In this document: positions 56,346 through 64,000 of the stretch, piece by piece | Position numbering within the stretch: the first letter of the stretch is position 1 | Layout of the letters: every line of letters begins with the position of its first letter | Assembly: GCF_001499995.1 (NCBI RefSeq) | Contig: NZ_LQIU01000001.1 | Coordinates: forward strand, 310,001-374,000 | Length of the DNA stretch: 64,000 nt | Direction of reading: 5' to 3' | Source of the DNA: Mycobacterium sp. IS-1496 | GTDB taxonomy: Bacteria; Actinomycetota; Actinomycetes; Mycobacteriales; Mycobacteriaceae | Made by a program: the position numbers and the translations under genes | The notes under the pieces: generated by a model | What the model was told of the DNA's origin: nothing | What the model saw: the letters and a program-made list of their open reading frames with translations, nothing else | The model's database searches: none

Positions 56346-56647
56346 ACGGCGCCTGGGAGGCGATGGCCGATAGGACCCGGCGCACCATCGTCGAACGGCT
56401 CGCGCGCGGCCCGTGTGCGGTCGGGGAACTGGCTCGGGATCTGCCCGTCAGCCGGCCGGCGGTCTCACAGCACCTCAAAGTGCTCAAGCGGGCCGGGCTC
56501 GTCCACGACCGGGCGGACGGTACGCGACGCGTGTACCAGCTGGACCCCTCCGGGCTGGCGGGCATGCGCGCCGACCTCGACCGGTTCTGGACGCAGGCGC
56601 TGGCCGGTTTCAAGGAGATCGCCGAACGGCGGGAAGGAGACGATTGA
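56333..56647 (+). CDS. ArsR-family transcriptional repressor
   Basis: A 104-residue winged-helix protein (GPCAVGELARDLPVSRPAVSQHLKVLKRAGLV, recognition helix near 40-55). Typical metal-binding Cys pairs of ArsR/SmtB are absent. It belongs to the common actinobacterial pairing of an ArsR protein with an SRPBCC protein, whose signal is probably a small organic ligand. The stop overlaps the next ATG (TGATGA). The promoter contains its predicted operator. Confidence 0.9.
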   Translation: MATYHGAWEAMADRTRRTIVERLARGPCAVGELARDLPVSRPAVSQHLKVLKRAGLVHDRADGTRRVYQLDPSGLAGMRADLDRFWTQALAGFKEIAERREGDD

Positions 56648-57120
56648 TGAGACCCTTGCAGCGCAACACCATTCGCCACGAAGTGACAGTCGAGGCCCCG
56701 CTGGCGCACGCCTTCCGGGTGTTCACCGAGCGGTTCGGTGACTTCAAACCGCGTGAGCACAATCTGCTCGCCGTGCCGATCGCCGAGACGGTGTTCGAGC
56801 CGCACGTGGGCGGCCATATCTACGACCGCGGCGTCGACGGCAGCGAGTGTCGGTGGGCCCGCGTCGTGGCCTACGAGCCGCCGAACCGCGTGGTGTTCAC
56901 GTGGGACATCGGCCCGAGCTGGCAACTGGAGACCGATCCCCGACGGGCCAGCGATGTGGAGGTGCGGTTCATCCCCGTGACCGCCCAGCGCACGCGTGTC
57001 GTGCTGGAACACCGTCACCTCGACCGGCACGGCGACGGCTGGGAATCCGTCGCCAGGGGTGTCGACGGCGACGCCGGCTGGCCGCTGTACCTCCAGCGGT
57101 ACGAAGGCCTGCTGACATGA
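56647..57120 (+). CDS. SRPBCC / AHSA1-domain protein
   Basis: A 157-residue START-like fold (IRHEVTVEAPLAHAFRVFTERFGDFKP ... WARVVAYEPPNRVVFTWDI ... RVVLEHRHLDRHGDGWESV). Such proteins have a hydrophobic cavity and bind lipophilic ligands. It overlaps arsR by one base and the next gene by 4, making a three-gene operon. It may be the ligand sensor or carrier of the ArsR circuit. Ligand unknown. Confidence 0.85.
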   Translation: MRPLQRNTIRHEVTVEAPLAHAFRVFTERFGDFKPREHNLLAVPIAETVFEPHVGGHIYDRGVDGSECRWARVVAYEPPNRVVFTWDIGPSWQLETDPRRASDVEVRFIPVTAQRTRVVLEHRHLDRHGDGWESVARGVDGDAGWPLYLQRYEGLLT

Positions 57121-57740
57121 CGGCACCACCCTCGCTCTGCGCGCTCACCCACGCCGAGCGGGCCGACCTCGCCGACTTCCTGGCCACCCTGACGCCCGAG
57201 CAATGGCACGCACCGAGCCTGTGTACCGCGTGGACGGTCAAAGACGTTGTCGCCCACGTCGTCTCCTACGAGGAGCTGGGCGTCGCCGGATTCCTCGGTC
57301 GGTTGGCGAAGGGCCGGATCGCCCACGCCAACCAGGTCGGGGTCGACGAGTTCGCCCATCTGACCGAGTCGGAGCTGGTGGACTACCTCAACCGTCACCT
57401 CGACCCTTCGGGGCTGACGGCGCGGTTGGGCGGGATGATCGGCTTCGTCGACGGCACCATCCATCACCAGGACATCCGTCGTGCGCTGAACCGGCCGCGC
57501 ACCGTACCGGCCGAGCGGCTGTCGCGGGTCCTGCCGCTGCTGCCCGGCAACCCCAGGCTGGGCGTGGGCCGGCGCATCCGGGGTCTGCGACTACGAGCCA
57601 CCGACGTCGACTGGACGCACGGCGACGGGCCCGAGGTGGCGGGTCCCGGGGAGGCTCTGATGATGGCGATGGCGGGCCGCCCGGCCGCGCTCGCCGACCT
57701 CACCGGACCGGGTAAACCGCTTCTGGCGCAGCGGCTCTGA
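57117..57740 (+). CDS. Maleylpyruvate-isomerase-family (mycothiol-dependent) enzyme
   Basis: A 207-residue protein. The N-terminal DinB/MDMPI-type helical domain (LCTAWTVKDVVAHVVSYEELG) is the TIGR03083 actinobacterial type, which uses mycothiol as thiol cofactor. HHQDIRRAL matches a metal site. ATG 57117 overlaps the SRPBCC stop (ATGA). It probably detoxifies or isomerises a substrate of the operon. The actual reaction is not known. Confidence 0.82.
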   Translation: MTAPPSLCALTHAERADLADFLATLTPEQWHAPSLCTAWTVKDVVAHVVSYEELGVAGFLGRLAKGRIAHANQVGVDEFAHLTESELVDYLNRHLDPSGLTARLGGMIGFVDGTIHHQDIRRALNRPRTVPAERLSRVLPLLPGNPRLGVGRRIRGLRLRATDVDWTHGDGPEVAGPGEALMMAMAGRPAALADLTGPGKPLLAQRL

Positions 57741-57805
57741 GCGCCGACACTACGGAAGTCGACCGCTTCACCCGCGATCGGCTTCAGCAACCGTAGTCTC
57801 GGCGC
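57741..57805. repeat. Palindromic intergenic element, copy 2
   Basis: GCGCCGACACTACGGAAGTC...TTCACCCGC...CAACCGTAGTCTCGGCGC begins right after the stop of the operon. Its ends pair in 14 of 15 positions. It lies between convergent genes, so it can also act as a bidirectional terminator. It matches copy 1 at 56239. Confidence 0.75.
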
Positions 57806-57811
57806 ACGTGG

Positions 57812-58867
57812 TCAGGCGATCCGGCCGGTGACCGGCGGCAGATCCTTGAGCGTCACGATGCCCGGCGGCGCGGCGACCACGGCCGGCACCGCGTTGGTCA
57901 CCGGCATCGCGGTGTAGATCATCCCGAGGCCCATGAAGCCGGGTTCGGTCCAGTCGCGCGGCGGCAGGCAGTGCAGCACCGTGCGCATGTTCGGCAGCCC
58001 GAACACCTGGATGACATGACCGTGCTCGAGCGGTTTGGGCGGCGTGACGTGATCGCCCATGATCCAGTTGAATCCGACGCTGACGACGTTGCGGTCGCCC
58101 ACCCAGCCGCGGTGGTAGCCGTACACCCCGGCGACGGTGCCGGCCGGGATCTGCATAGGGCCGAGGTCGGTGTCGCCTGTGGCGGTGCTGAACTCGACGT
58201 CGAAGGTGATGCGGTCGAGCGTGGCGCCGATCGCGTCGGCCATCATCGCCGCCGACTCGGCGAACACCTCACTCTCCCGGCGGACGCTCTCGGCCAGCCC
58301 CGGGGTATCGGGGTCCTGGGAGAAACCCATCGCCGTCTGCGTGCCCGCCGACTCGTAGGTCGAGCAGTCCACCGACTCGGTGATACGGATCTCGTCGACG
58401 CGTTCGCAGGCGCCGGACAGGACCATGCCGACCATGTTCGTCATCCCGGGGTGGGCGCCGCTGCCGAAGATCGTCGAACCGCCTGCGGCACAGGCCTTCC
58501 GGATTCGGTCGAGATCCTCCGGTGACTGCTTGCCCCCGGTGATCCAGGCGGCGCTGGAGCACACGTTGATCCCGGCCTCGAGCAGGCGGGTCAGCTCGTC
58601 GACGTCCGGCCAGAGCGGGTTGTAACAGCAGGCGTCCGGCCGCAGTGCGATCAACGCGTCGATGTCATTGGTGGCGGCGACGCCGGTCGGGTCCGGCCGG
58701 CCCGCGAGTTCGGCGGCGTCCACCCCGACCTTGTCGGCGCCGTGCGCGTAGACGCCGACCAGTTCCATGTCGTCCCGGCCGATGATGGCGTGCAACGATC
58801 GCCTGCCGATGTTCCCGGTGGTCCACTGGATCACGCGCAGGGGTCGTCCGGTGGTCGGTGGGGTCAT
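57812..58867 (-). CDS. NAD(P)-binding dehydrogenase, DapB-like fold, second copy
   Basis: A 351-residue paralogue of the protein at 18375-19454. The Rossmann start VIQWTTGNIGRRSLHAIIG, the GSGAHPGMTNMVG block and the end PAVVAAPPGIVTLKDLP are shared. The sequence between is diverged, so the substrates probably differ. The ATG follows GAGGAGG. It is not linked to an oxygenase here. Function unknown beyond a nucleotide-dependent reductase. Confidence 0.82.
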   Translation of the reverse strand: MTPPTTGRPLRVIQWTTGNIGRRSLHAIIGRDDMELVGVYAHGADKVGVDAAELAGRPDPTGVAATNDIDALIALRPDACCYNPLWPDVDELTRLLEAGINVCSSAAWITGGKQSPEDLDRIRKACAAGGSTIFGSGAHPGMTNMVGMVLSGACERVDEIRITESVDCSTYESAGTQTAMGFSQDPDTPGLAESVRRESEVFAESAAMMADAIGATLDRITFDVEFSTATGDTDLGPMQIPAGTVAGVYGYHRGWVGDRNVVSVGFNWIMGDHVTPPKPLEHGHVIQVFGLPNMRTVLHCLPPRDWTEPGFMGLGMIYTAMPVTNAVPAVVAAPPGIVTLKDLPPVTGRIA

Positions 58868-59000
58868 CTCAGCGCGCCTCCTCGTCGAGCCTGCATTCGC
58901 GTCTAGACCCTAGGGGTTGGACGCCATCCACAGCGCCGTGTTCATCCACAAGGGTGCCTACTCGGGCGCCGCGCGCGGTCGCTGCGACGGACGGCGTCCC

Positions 59001-59006
59001 TACCGT
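59001..59006 (+). promoter_or_regulatory. -10 hexamer of leaderless comEA promoter
   Basis: TACCGT, 7 bases before ATG 59014. Confidence 0.45.
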
Positions 59007-59013
59007 CGGGCGC

Positions 59014-59817
59014 ATGCGGACCGAAGAGCCGGCCGAGCGGCTGCACCGCCGACTCGGCGCCGAAGAGGAGCCCGACCACGACGAGGCGCGGCCGGACACC
59101 GCCCTGTCCCGGTGGCTGCCCGACGCGGCCACGCCGGCGGGGGGGGGGGGGGTGGCGGCGGTGCGCGCGGACCCCGGTCGCGCCGGTGTGGCCGGGCTCG
59201 CCGTCGTGGGCGTCATCGCCGTGCTGGTCACGGTTTTCACCCTGTGGCGCGACGATCCGCCGCCGGTGGTCGCGGCGAAACTGCCCGACGTCGAGATGGT
59301 GTCGTCGGCGTCGCCCAAACCCGCCCCGGACCAGCCGGTGATCGTCAGCGTCGTCGGGCTGGTCCGCAGGCCGGGGCTGGTGACGCTCGCGCCGGGCGCC
59401 CGGATCGCCGACGCGCTGGAGGCCGCCGGGGGAGCGGTCGACGGCGCCGACCTGATCGGGCTGAACATGGCACGCCGGCTCAGCGACGGCGAACAGATCA
59501 TCGTCGGGATCGCCCCCGCGCCCGGACAGCCCGCCACCATGGGCAGTTCGACCAGCGGAGCGGCTGACGGTGCGGCGGCGGCTCCGTCCGGCACCGTGCC
59601 CGCCGAACCGACCAGGGCCGCGGGTGAGCCGGTCAACCTCAACACCGCGACCGTCGAGCAACTCGACACGCTGCCGGGCGTCGGGCCGGTCACCGCGGCG
59701 GCGATCGTCGCCTGGCGGGACGCCAACGGCGCGTTCACCAGCGTCGACCAACTCGGCGAGGTGGACGGCATCGGCCCGGCGCGGCTGGCCAAACTTCGTG
59801 ACCTGGTCCATGTGTGA
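59014..59817 (+). CDS. comEA: ComEA-like helix-hairpin-helix DNA-binding protein
   Basis: A 267-residue membrane-anchored protein. The cytoplasmic N-terminus (1-57) is charged, and a single transmembrane helix lies at 58-78. An SLBB-like domain follows (VIVSVVGLVRRPGLVTLAPGARI). Two HhH motifs bind DNA (VNLNTATVEQLDTLPGVGPVTAAAIVAWR and VDGIGPARLAKLRDLV). Codons 42-47 contain a run of 14 G. A length change of one would shift the frame. The end overlaps comEC (GTGA). Confidence 0.9.
   Translation: MRTEEPAERLHRRLGAEEEPDHDEARPDTALSRWLPDAATPAGGGGVAAVRADPGRAGVAGLAVVGVIAVLVTVFTLWRDDPPPVVAAKLPDVEMVSSASPKPAPDQPVIVSVVGLVRRPGLVTLAPGARIADALEAAGGAVDGADLIGLNMARRLSDGEQIIVGIAPAPGQPATMGSSTSGAADGAAAAPSGTVPAEPTRAAGEPVNLNTATVEQLDTLPGVGPVTAAAIVAWRDANGAFTSVDQLGEVDGIGPARLAKLRDLVHV
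59139..59152. repeat. Homopolymer run of 14 G in comEA
   Basis: Fourteen consecutive G encode four Gly (residues 43-46) just before the membrane helix. A slip of one or two bases would truncate ComEA. The open frame agrees with exactly 14. It may be a natural contingency site or an assembly-sensitive spot. Confidence 0.9.
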
Positions 59818-61358
59818 GCGACGAGGCGGCGCCGGTCGACCTACGCCTGGTACCGGCGGCGTCGACCGGCTGGGCGGTGACCGCGGCCGGGATCCAGTGG
59901 GGCGTCACCGCTGCGGTGCTCGTGCTGCTCGGCGGGATCGCCGCGACGGCCGCGGCAGCGGTGTGGAGCGGCGGCGCGGGGACGGCCACCGCGGCGATGC
60001 GGTCGGCGGCGGCCGCGCTTGCGGCCGTCGCGGTCGTGGGTGGTGGGTTCGCCGTCGCGGTGGCCGCGCGGGCCGACCAGGTGCGCCACCACCCGATCGT
60101 GGCGCTCTACGGGTCGACGGTGTCGGTGACGCTCACCCCCGGCGACAGCCCGCGACCGCTCGGCGGTGGGCGCCTGATGTTCCGGGCCGTCCTGCACGAG
60201 GTGAACGGCAGGCCCACCTCGGGCCGGGTGGTGGTCTTCGCCTCGGCGCACGGCTTCTCGGACGTGAGCGCGGGCCGCCCGGCGGCGTTTCGCGCCAGGA
60301 TCGGCAGACCGACGCGGCGGGACCTCACCGTTGCCGTGCTCTCGGCGACGGGGGACGCGGAAGTGGGGACGGCCGCACCGGCGCACCGGATGGCACAGCA
60401 CATCCGCACCGGGTTCGCCGACGCCGCGCGCGGGGTGCTGCCGGTCGATCAGGCGGCGATGCTGCCCGCACTGGTGCTCGGGGATACCGCGGCGGTACCG
60501 CCGGACACCACTGCGGATTTCCGCGCCGCCGGGCTGACCCATCTGACGGCGGTGTCGGGTGCGAACGTGACGATCGTCTGTGGCGCGGTGCTGCTCAGCG
60601 CGGCGTTGATCGGGCCGCGGGCGGCGGTCGCGCTGGCCGGGCTGGCGCTGATCGCGTTCGTCGTGGTCGTGCAGCCGTCGGCGAGCGTGTTGCGTGCCGC
60701 GGTGATGGGGGCGATCACCCTGCTCGCGATGGTCACGCACCGGCGCAGGCAGGCGATCCCGGCGCTGGCGGCGAGCGTGCTGCTACTCCTGGTCGCCGCG
60801 CCGGAACTGGCCGTGGATGCGGGCTTCGCGCTGTCGGTGGCGGCGACGGCCGGTCTGGTGGTGATCGCGCCGGTGTGGTCGCGGCGACTGACCGGGCGGG
60901 GGTGGCCCAAACCGCTCGCCGATGCCGTGGGCGTCGCGATGGCCGCCCAGCTCGTCACCGCGCCGCTGGTGGCGGGCATCTCGGGCCGCGTCAGCCTGGT
61001 GTCGGTGCTGGCGAATGTGGCTGTGGCGCCGGTTATTCCACCCATCACGGTGATCGGCTCCGCCGCGGCAGGGCTGTGTTCGCTGTGGCCGGCGGGCGCC
61101 GGGCTGCTGATCCGGTTCACCGGACCGCAGCTGTGGTGGCTGCTGCGGGTGGCCCGATGGGCGGCGTCGGTGCCCGGCGCGTCGGTGCCGGTGCCGTCCG
61201 GTTGGGCCGGTGTCGGGCTGGTGGCGGTGGGCGGGATCGCGCTCGTCGTGCTGTGGCGGTGGCGGTGGGGGCGAAGGGCCGCCGCGGCGGCGGCGCTGTG
61301 TCTGGTGGCGTGGTCGCTGTCCGGCCACGCCGCGCTCGGCAGTGTCGGCGGCGCGTGA
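59814..61358 (+). CDS. comEC: ComEC/Rec2 membrane channel protein
   Basis: A 514-residue multi-spanning protein with two N-terminal helices, an OB-like loop and the competence channel region. The latter has the motif GLTHLTAVSGANVTIVCGAV followed by about eight hydrophobic segments (600-800 codon span excluded). The metallo-beta-lactamase domain found at the C-terminus of many ComEC proteins is missing, as I recall is also true for M. tuberculosis Rec2. GTG 59814 overlaps comEA. Uptake of DNA by these genes in mycobacteria is not established. Confidence 0.9.
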   Translation: MSDEAAPVDLRLVPAASTGWAVTAAGIQWGVTAAVLVLLGGIAATAAAAVWSGGAGTATAAMRSAAAALAAVAVVGGGFAVAVAARADQVRHHPIVALYGSTVSVTLTPGDSPRPLGGGRLMFRAVLHEVNGRPTSGRVVVFASAHGFSDVSAGRPAAFRARIGRPTRRDLTVAVLSATGDAEVGTAAPAHRMAQHIRTGFADAARGVLPVDQAAMLPALVLGDTAAVPPDTTADFRAAGLTHLTAVSGANVTIVCGAVLLSAALIGPRAAVALAGLALIAFVVVVQPSASVLRAAVMGAITLLAMVTHRRRQAIPALAASVLLLLVAAPELAVDAGFALSVAATAGLVVIAPVWSRRLTGRGWPKPLADAVGVAMAAQLVTAPLVAGISGRVSLVSVLANVAVAPVIPPITVIGSAAAGLCSLWPAGAGLLIRFTGPQLWWLLRVARWAASVPGASVPVPSGWAGVGLVAVGGIALVVLWRWRWGRRAAAAAALCLVAWSLSGHAALGSVGGA

Positions 61359-61370
61359 CACGATCGTCGG

Positions 61371-62336
61371 GTGAGCCAACAGGTCGCAGCCCTCCATCTG
61401 GTCCTGGGGGACGAGGAACTGCTCGTCGAGCGCGCGGTGGCCGCCGTGCTGAGAAATGCGCGCAAGATCGCAGGCACCGACGACGTCCCGGTCGACCGGC
61501 TACGCGCCGGTGAGGTGAGCACCAGCGAACTCGCCGAACTGCTCAGCCCGTCGCTGTTCTCCGACGAGCGGGTGGTGGTGCTCGAATCGGCCGCCGAGGC
61601 CGGCAAGGACGCGGTCGCGCTGATCGCCACCGCGGCGGCCGACCTGCCGCCGGGTACGATGCTCGTCGTCGTGCACTCGGGTGGGGGACGCGCGAAGGCG
61701 CTGGCCGATCAACTCAAGAAGCTCGGCGCCGAAGTGCATCCGTGCGCCAAGATCGTCAAGGCCGCCGAGCGGGCGGATTTCGTGCGCAAGGAGTTCCGCA
61801 GCCACAAGGTCAAGGTCACCGACGACACTGTCACCGCGGTGCTCGACGCGGTCGGTTCCGACATCCGCGAACTCGCGGCCGCCTGCTCGCAACTGGTGGC
61901 CGACACCGCCGGCGAGGTCAGCGCGGCCGCGGTGCGCCGGTACCACTCCGGCAAGGCGGAGGTGAAGGGGTTCGACATCGCCGACAAGGCGGTGACCGGC
62001 GACGTCGCCGGGGCCGCCGAGGCGCTGCGATGGGCGATGCTCAGCGGCGAGCCGCAGGTGGTGCTGGCCGATGCGCTGGCCGAGGCGGTGCACACCATCG
62101 CCCGGGTCGCGCCTCTGTCGGGTGATCCCTACCGGCTGGCCGGCGAACTGGGTATGCCGCCGTGGCGGGTTCAGAAGGCGCAGAAGCAGGCGCGGCGCTG
62201 GTCGCGGGCGTCGGTGGCGGAGGCCATGCGGCTGGTCGCAGCACTCAACGCCGACGTCAAGGGCGCAGCGGCCGATGCCGACTACGCCCTGGAGTCAGCG
62301 GTGCGCAGAGTCGCCGAACTCGTGGCCGACCAGTAA
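61371..62336 (+). CDS. holA: DNA polymerase III, delta subunit
   Basis: A 321-residue clamp-loader delta subunit ([27 protein letters not shown] at the start). Residues about 70-130 contain the AAA+-like fold without a functional P-loop, as expected for delta. GTG 61371 is 12 bases after comEC. It opens the beta clamp. The C-terminal collar domain is helical. It converges on rpsT with 11 bases between stops. Confidence 0.94.
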   Translation: MSQQVAALHLVLGDEELLVERAVAAVLRNARKIAGTDDVPVDRLRAGEVSTSELAELLSPSLFSDERVVVLESAAEAGKDAVALIATAAADLPPGTMLVVVHSGGGRAKALADQLKKLGAEVHPCAKIVKAAERADFVRKEFRSHKVKVTDDTVTAVLDAVGSDIRELAAACSQLVADTAGEVSAAAVRRYHSGKAEVKGFDIADKAVTGDVAGAAEALRWAMLSGEPQVVLADALAEAVHTIARVAPLSGDPYRLAGELGMPPWRVQKAQKQARRWSRASVAEAMRLVAALNADVKGAAADADYALESAVRRVAELVADQ

Positions 62337-62347
62337 AGCGGAACTGC

Positions 62348-62608
62348 TCAGAGCTTGTTGAGCGCGACCGCGAGCGCCGACTTCTTGTTGGCGGCCTGGT
62401 TCTTGTGGATGACGCCCTTGCTGGCGGCCTTGTCCAGCTTGCGGCTGGTCGCGGCGAGCAGCTCGGCGGCCTTGTCCTTGTCGCCGGCGTCGAGGGCCTC
62501 ACGGAAGCCGCGCACCGCGGTGCGCAGCGAGGACTTCACCGACTGGTTGCGCAGACGCCGCTTCTCGTTGGTACGGATGCGCTTTTCCTGCGACTTGATG
62601 TTGGCCAC
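62348..62608 (-). CDS. rpsT: 30S ribosomal protein S20
   Basis: An 86-residue basic protein ([21 protein letters not shown] ... [21 protein letters not shown]). It binds the 5' domain of 16S rRNA. GTG 62608 is used, after AAAGGA; an upstream extension to 62668 is not supported. It is divergent from the ATP-grasp gene. Confidence 0.97.
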   Translation of the reverse strand: MANIKSQEKRIRTNEKRRLRNQSVKSSLRTAVRGFREALDAGDKDKAAELLAATSRKLDKAASKGVIHKNQAANKKSALAVALNKL

Positions 62609-62768
62609 GTAGAGCAGTCCTTTTCGAATATCGGGTGGATGATGCAAAGTCTCCGGCCGCGCCGACACGGCGGGCAGCGGTTGTCCAGGTTACCAGCGAG
62701 GCACTGAATCGACCAAAGTGAGCCCCGCTAACCTGCTTGAACGCCCGGTGTGGGGCAAAGTGTCATGC

Positions 62769-64000
62769 GTGAGCCTGCGCACCCTGCCGACCGAGTCCAG
62801 CCGATCCTCCCGCACCAACGGAGCGCGGACCAAACGGCACGACGGAATCTTCGCCGGCTACAACAGCGTCGGTGGCTACGACCGGGCCTTCGACGAGATG
62901 TTCGACGCCCAGGGCAACGTGCGCGGCCCCTACAAGGGGATCTTCGCCGAACTCGCCCCCGCCGACGCCTCCGACCTGCAGGCCCGCGCGGACGCCCTCG
63001 ACCGGGCGTTCATCAATCAGGGCATCACCTTCTCGCTGTCCGGTCAGGAGCGGCCGCTGCCGCTGGACCTGGTGCCGCGGGTGATCTCCGCCGGCGAGTG
63101 GACCCGGCTCGAACGCGGCATCACCCAGCGCGTGCGGGCGCTCGAGGCCTATCTCGACGACATCTACGGCGAGCAGCACATCCTGCGCGACGGCGTCATC
63201 CCGCGCCGGCTCGTCACGTCCTGTGAGCACTTCCACCGCGAGGCCGCAGGCATCAACCCGCCCAACGGGGTGCGCATCCACGTGGCGGGCATCGACTTGA
63301 TCCGCGACGACCAGGGCAACTTCCGCGTGCTCGAGGACAACCTGCGGTCGCCGTCCGGGGTGTCGTACGTGATGGAGAACCGCCGCACCATGGCGCGGGT
63401 GTTCCCCAACCTGTTCGCCACCCACCGGGTGCGCGCCGTCGGCGACTACGCCTCGCATCTGCTGCGCGCGCTGCGCAACGCGGCCGCCTCCAACGAGGCG
63501 GACCCGACGGTCGTGGTGCTGACACCGGGGGTCTACAACTCGGCGTACTTCGAGCACTCGCTGCTCGCGCGGCAGATGGGTGTGGAACTCGTCGAGGGCC
63601 GCGACCTGTTCTGCCGCGACAACACCGTCTACATGCGCACCACCGCGGGTGAGCGCCGGGTCGACGTCATCTACCGGCGCATCGACGACGCGTTCCTCGA
63701 CCCGATGCAGTTCCGTCCCGACTCGGTGCTCGGCGTGGCCGGGCTGCTCAACGCCGCGCGGGCCGGCAACGTCGTCATCTCCAGCGCCGTGGGCAACGGG
63801 GTCGGAGACGACAAGCTCGTCTACACCTACGTGCCGACGATCATCGAGTACTACCTCGGCGAGAAGCCCCTGCTGGCCAACGTCGACACCTACCGGTGCT
63901 GGCTCGACGAGGAACGCGAGGAGGTGCTCGACCGGGTCACCGAACTGGTGATCAAGCCGGTCGAGGGCTCCGGCGGGTACGGCATCGTGTTCGGCCCGGA
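62769..64000 (+). CDS. Circularly permuted ATP-grasp family protein, N-terminal 410 residues (runs off the window)
   Basis: The frame from GTG 62769 (also possible: GTG 62748 or 62760) encodes a type-2 circularly permuted ATP-grasp protein. Motifs are FAGYNSVGGYDRAFDEMF, GIDLIRDDQGNFRVLEDNLRSPSGVSYV, TPGVYNSAYFEHSLLAR, IYRRIDDAFLDP and VIKPVEGSGGYGIVFGP at the edge. The family (by synteny Rv2411c) often precedes an alpha-E helical domain and a transglutaminase-like gene, forming a peptide-ligase-like system of unknown substrate. It is truncated at its 3' end by the window. Confidence 0.88.
   Translation, partial: MSLRTLPTESSRSSRTNGARTKRHDGIFAGYNSVGGYDRAFDEMFDAQGNVRGPYKGIFAELAPADASDLQARADALDRAFINQGITFSLSGQERPLPLDLVPRVISAGEWTRLERGITQRVRALEAYLDDIYGEQHILRDGVIPRRLVTSCEHFHREAAGINPPNGVRIHVAGIDLIRDDQGNFRVLEDNLRSPSGVSYVMENRRTMARVFPNLFATHRVRAVGDYASHLLRALRNAAASNEADPTVVVLTPGVYNSAYFEHSLLARQMGVELVEGRDLFCRDNTVYMRTTAGERRVDVIYRRIDDAFLDPMQFRPDSVLGVAGLLNAARAGNVVISSAVGNGVGDDKLVYTYVPTIIEYYLGEKPLLANVDTYRCWLDEEREEVLDRVTELVIKPVEGSGGYGIVFGP

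Overview
The window comes from a high-GC actinobacterium, almost certainly a rapidly growing mycobacterium (Mycolicibacterium type). The evidence is the gene order tig-clpP1-clpP2-clpX, korAB-mobA-rpf, valS-folC-ndk-rne-rplU-rpmA-obg-proB-nadE, rbsK-proA-moxR-VWA-nadD-rsfS-gpgP-octT-degV and comEA-comEC-holA-rpsT. From memory this follows the M. tuberculosis Rv2411c-Rv2462c block with insertions and losses. It also has two Rpf proteins, a WS/DGAT acyltransferase, methylglucose-lipopolysaccharide genes and many apparently leaderless promoters. No insertion sequence, prophage, CRISPR array or rRNA was seen.

Layout. Bases 1-6.5 kb form an accessory secreted-protein region on the minus strand: the N-terminus of one exported protein, a 960-residue surface beta-propeller protein, a decayed copy of the first gene's leader and signal peptide, an AMIN-like lipoprotein, and a cytochrome P450 that has lost its heme-binding end next to a 10-bp tandem repeat. 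Two tRNAs follow (Gly-TCC, Pro-TGG), then trigger factor and the Clp protease genes (7.1-11.5 kb). From 11.5 to 17.3 kb a minus-strand run encodes a fatty-acid desaturase, a small Rieske protein, a glycosyltransferase, FdhD, a beta-propeller lipoprotein and a TetR regulator. The regulator is divergent from a Rieske oxygenase and a DapB-like dehydrogenase. KorAB and MobA lead to a poorly coding gap, two tandem resuscitation-promoting factors, a flavin monooxygenase and an S9 peptidase (20-28.8 kb).

From 28.8 to 41.8 kb is the conserved core (enoyl-reductase-like protein, ValS, FolC, Ndk, RNase E, L21, L27, Obg, ProB). From 41.7 to 50.4 kb come a sirtuin, a cysteine hydrolase, NadE, WS/DGAT, a crotonase, ribokinase and ProA. 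The MoxR/VWA pair, NadD, RsfS, GpgP, OctT and DegV follow. A small ArsR-SRPBCC-mycothiol-enzyme operon is bracketed by two copies of a 65-bp palindromic element. The window ends with a second DapB-like dehydrogenase, the DNA-uptake genes comEA (with a run of 14 G) and comEC, holA, rpsT and a truncated ATP-grasp gene.

How genes work together: the Clp genes form a proteolysis module with a candidate ClgR site upstream. KorAB is a ferredoxin-linked 2-oxoglutarate oxidoreductase. Obg, RNase E, L21, L27 and RsfS serve ribosome and RNA metabolism. NadD and NadE make NAD. ProB and ProA make proline. GpgP and OctT serve methylglucose lipopolysaccharide synthesis. A recurring signal is a TANNNT hexamer 6-8 bases before an ATG or GTG. 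In three cases (fdhD, mobA and the gene at 28860) the hexamer begins with the stop codon of the gene upstream.
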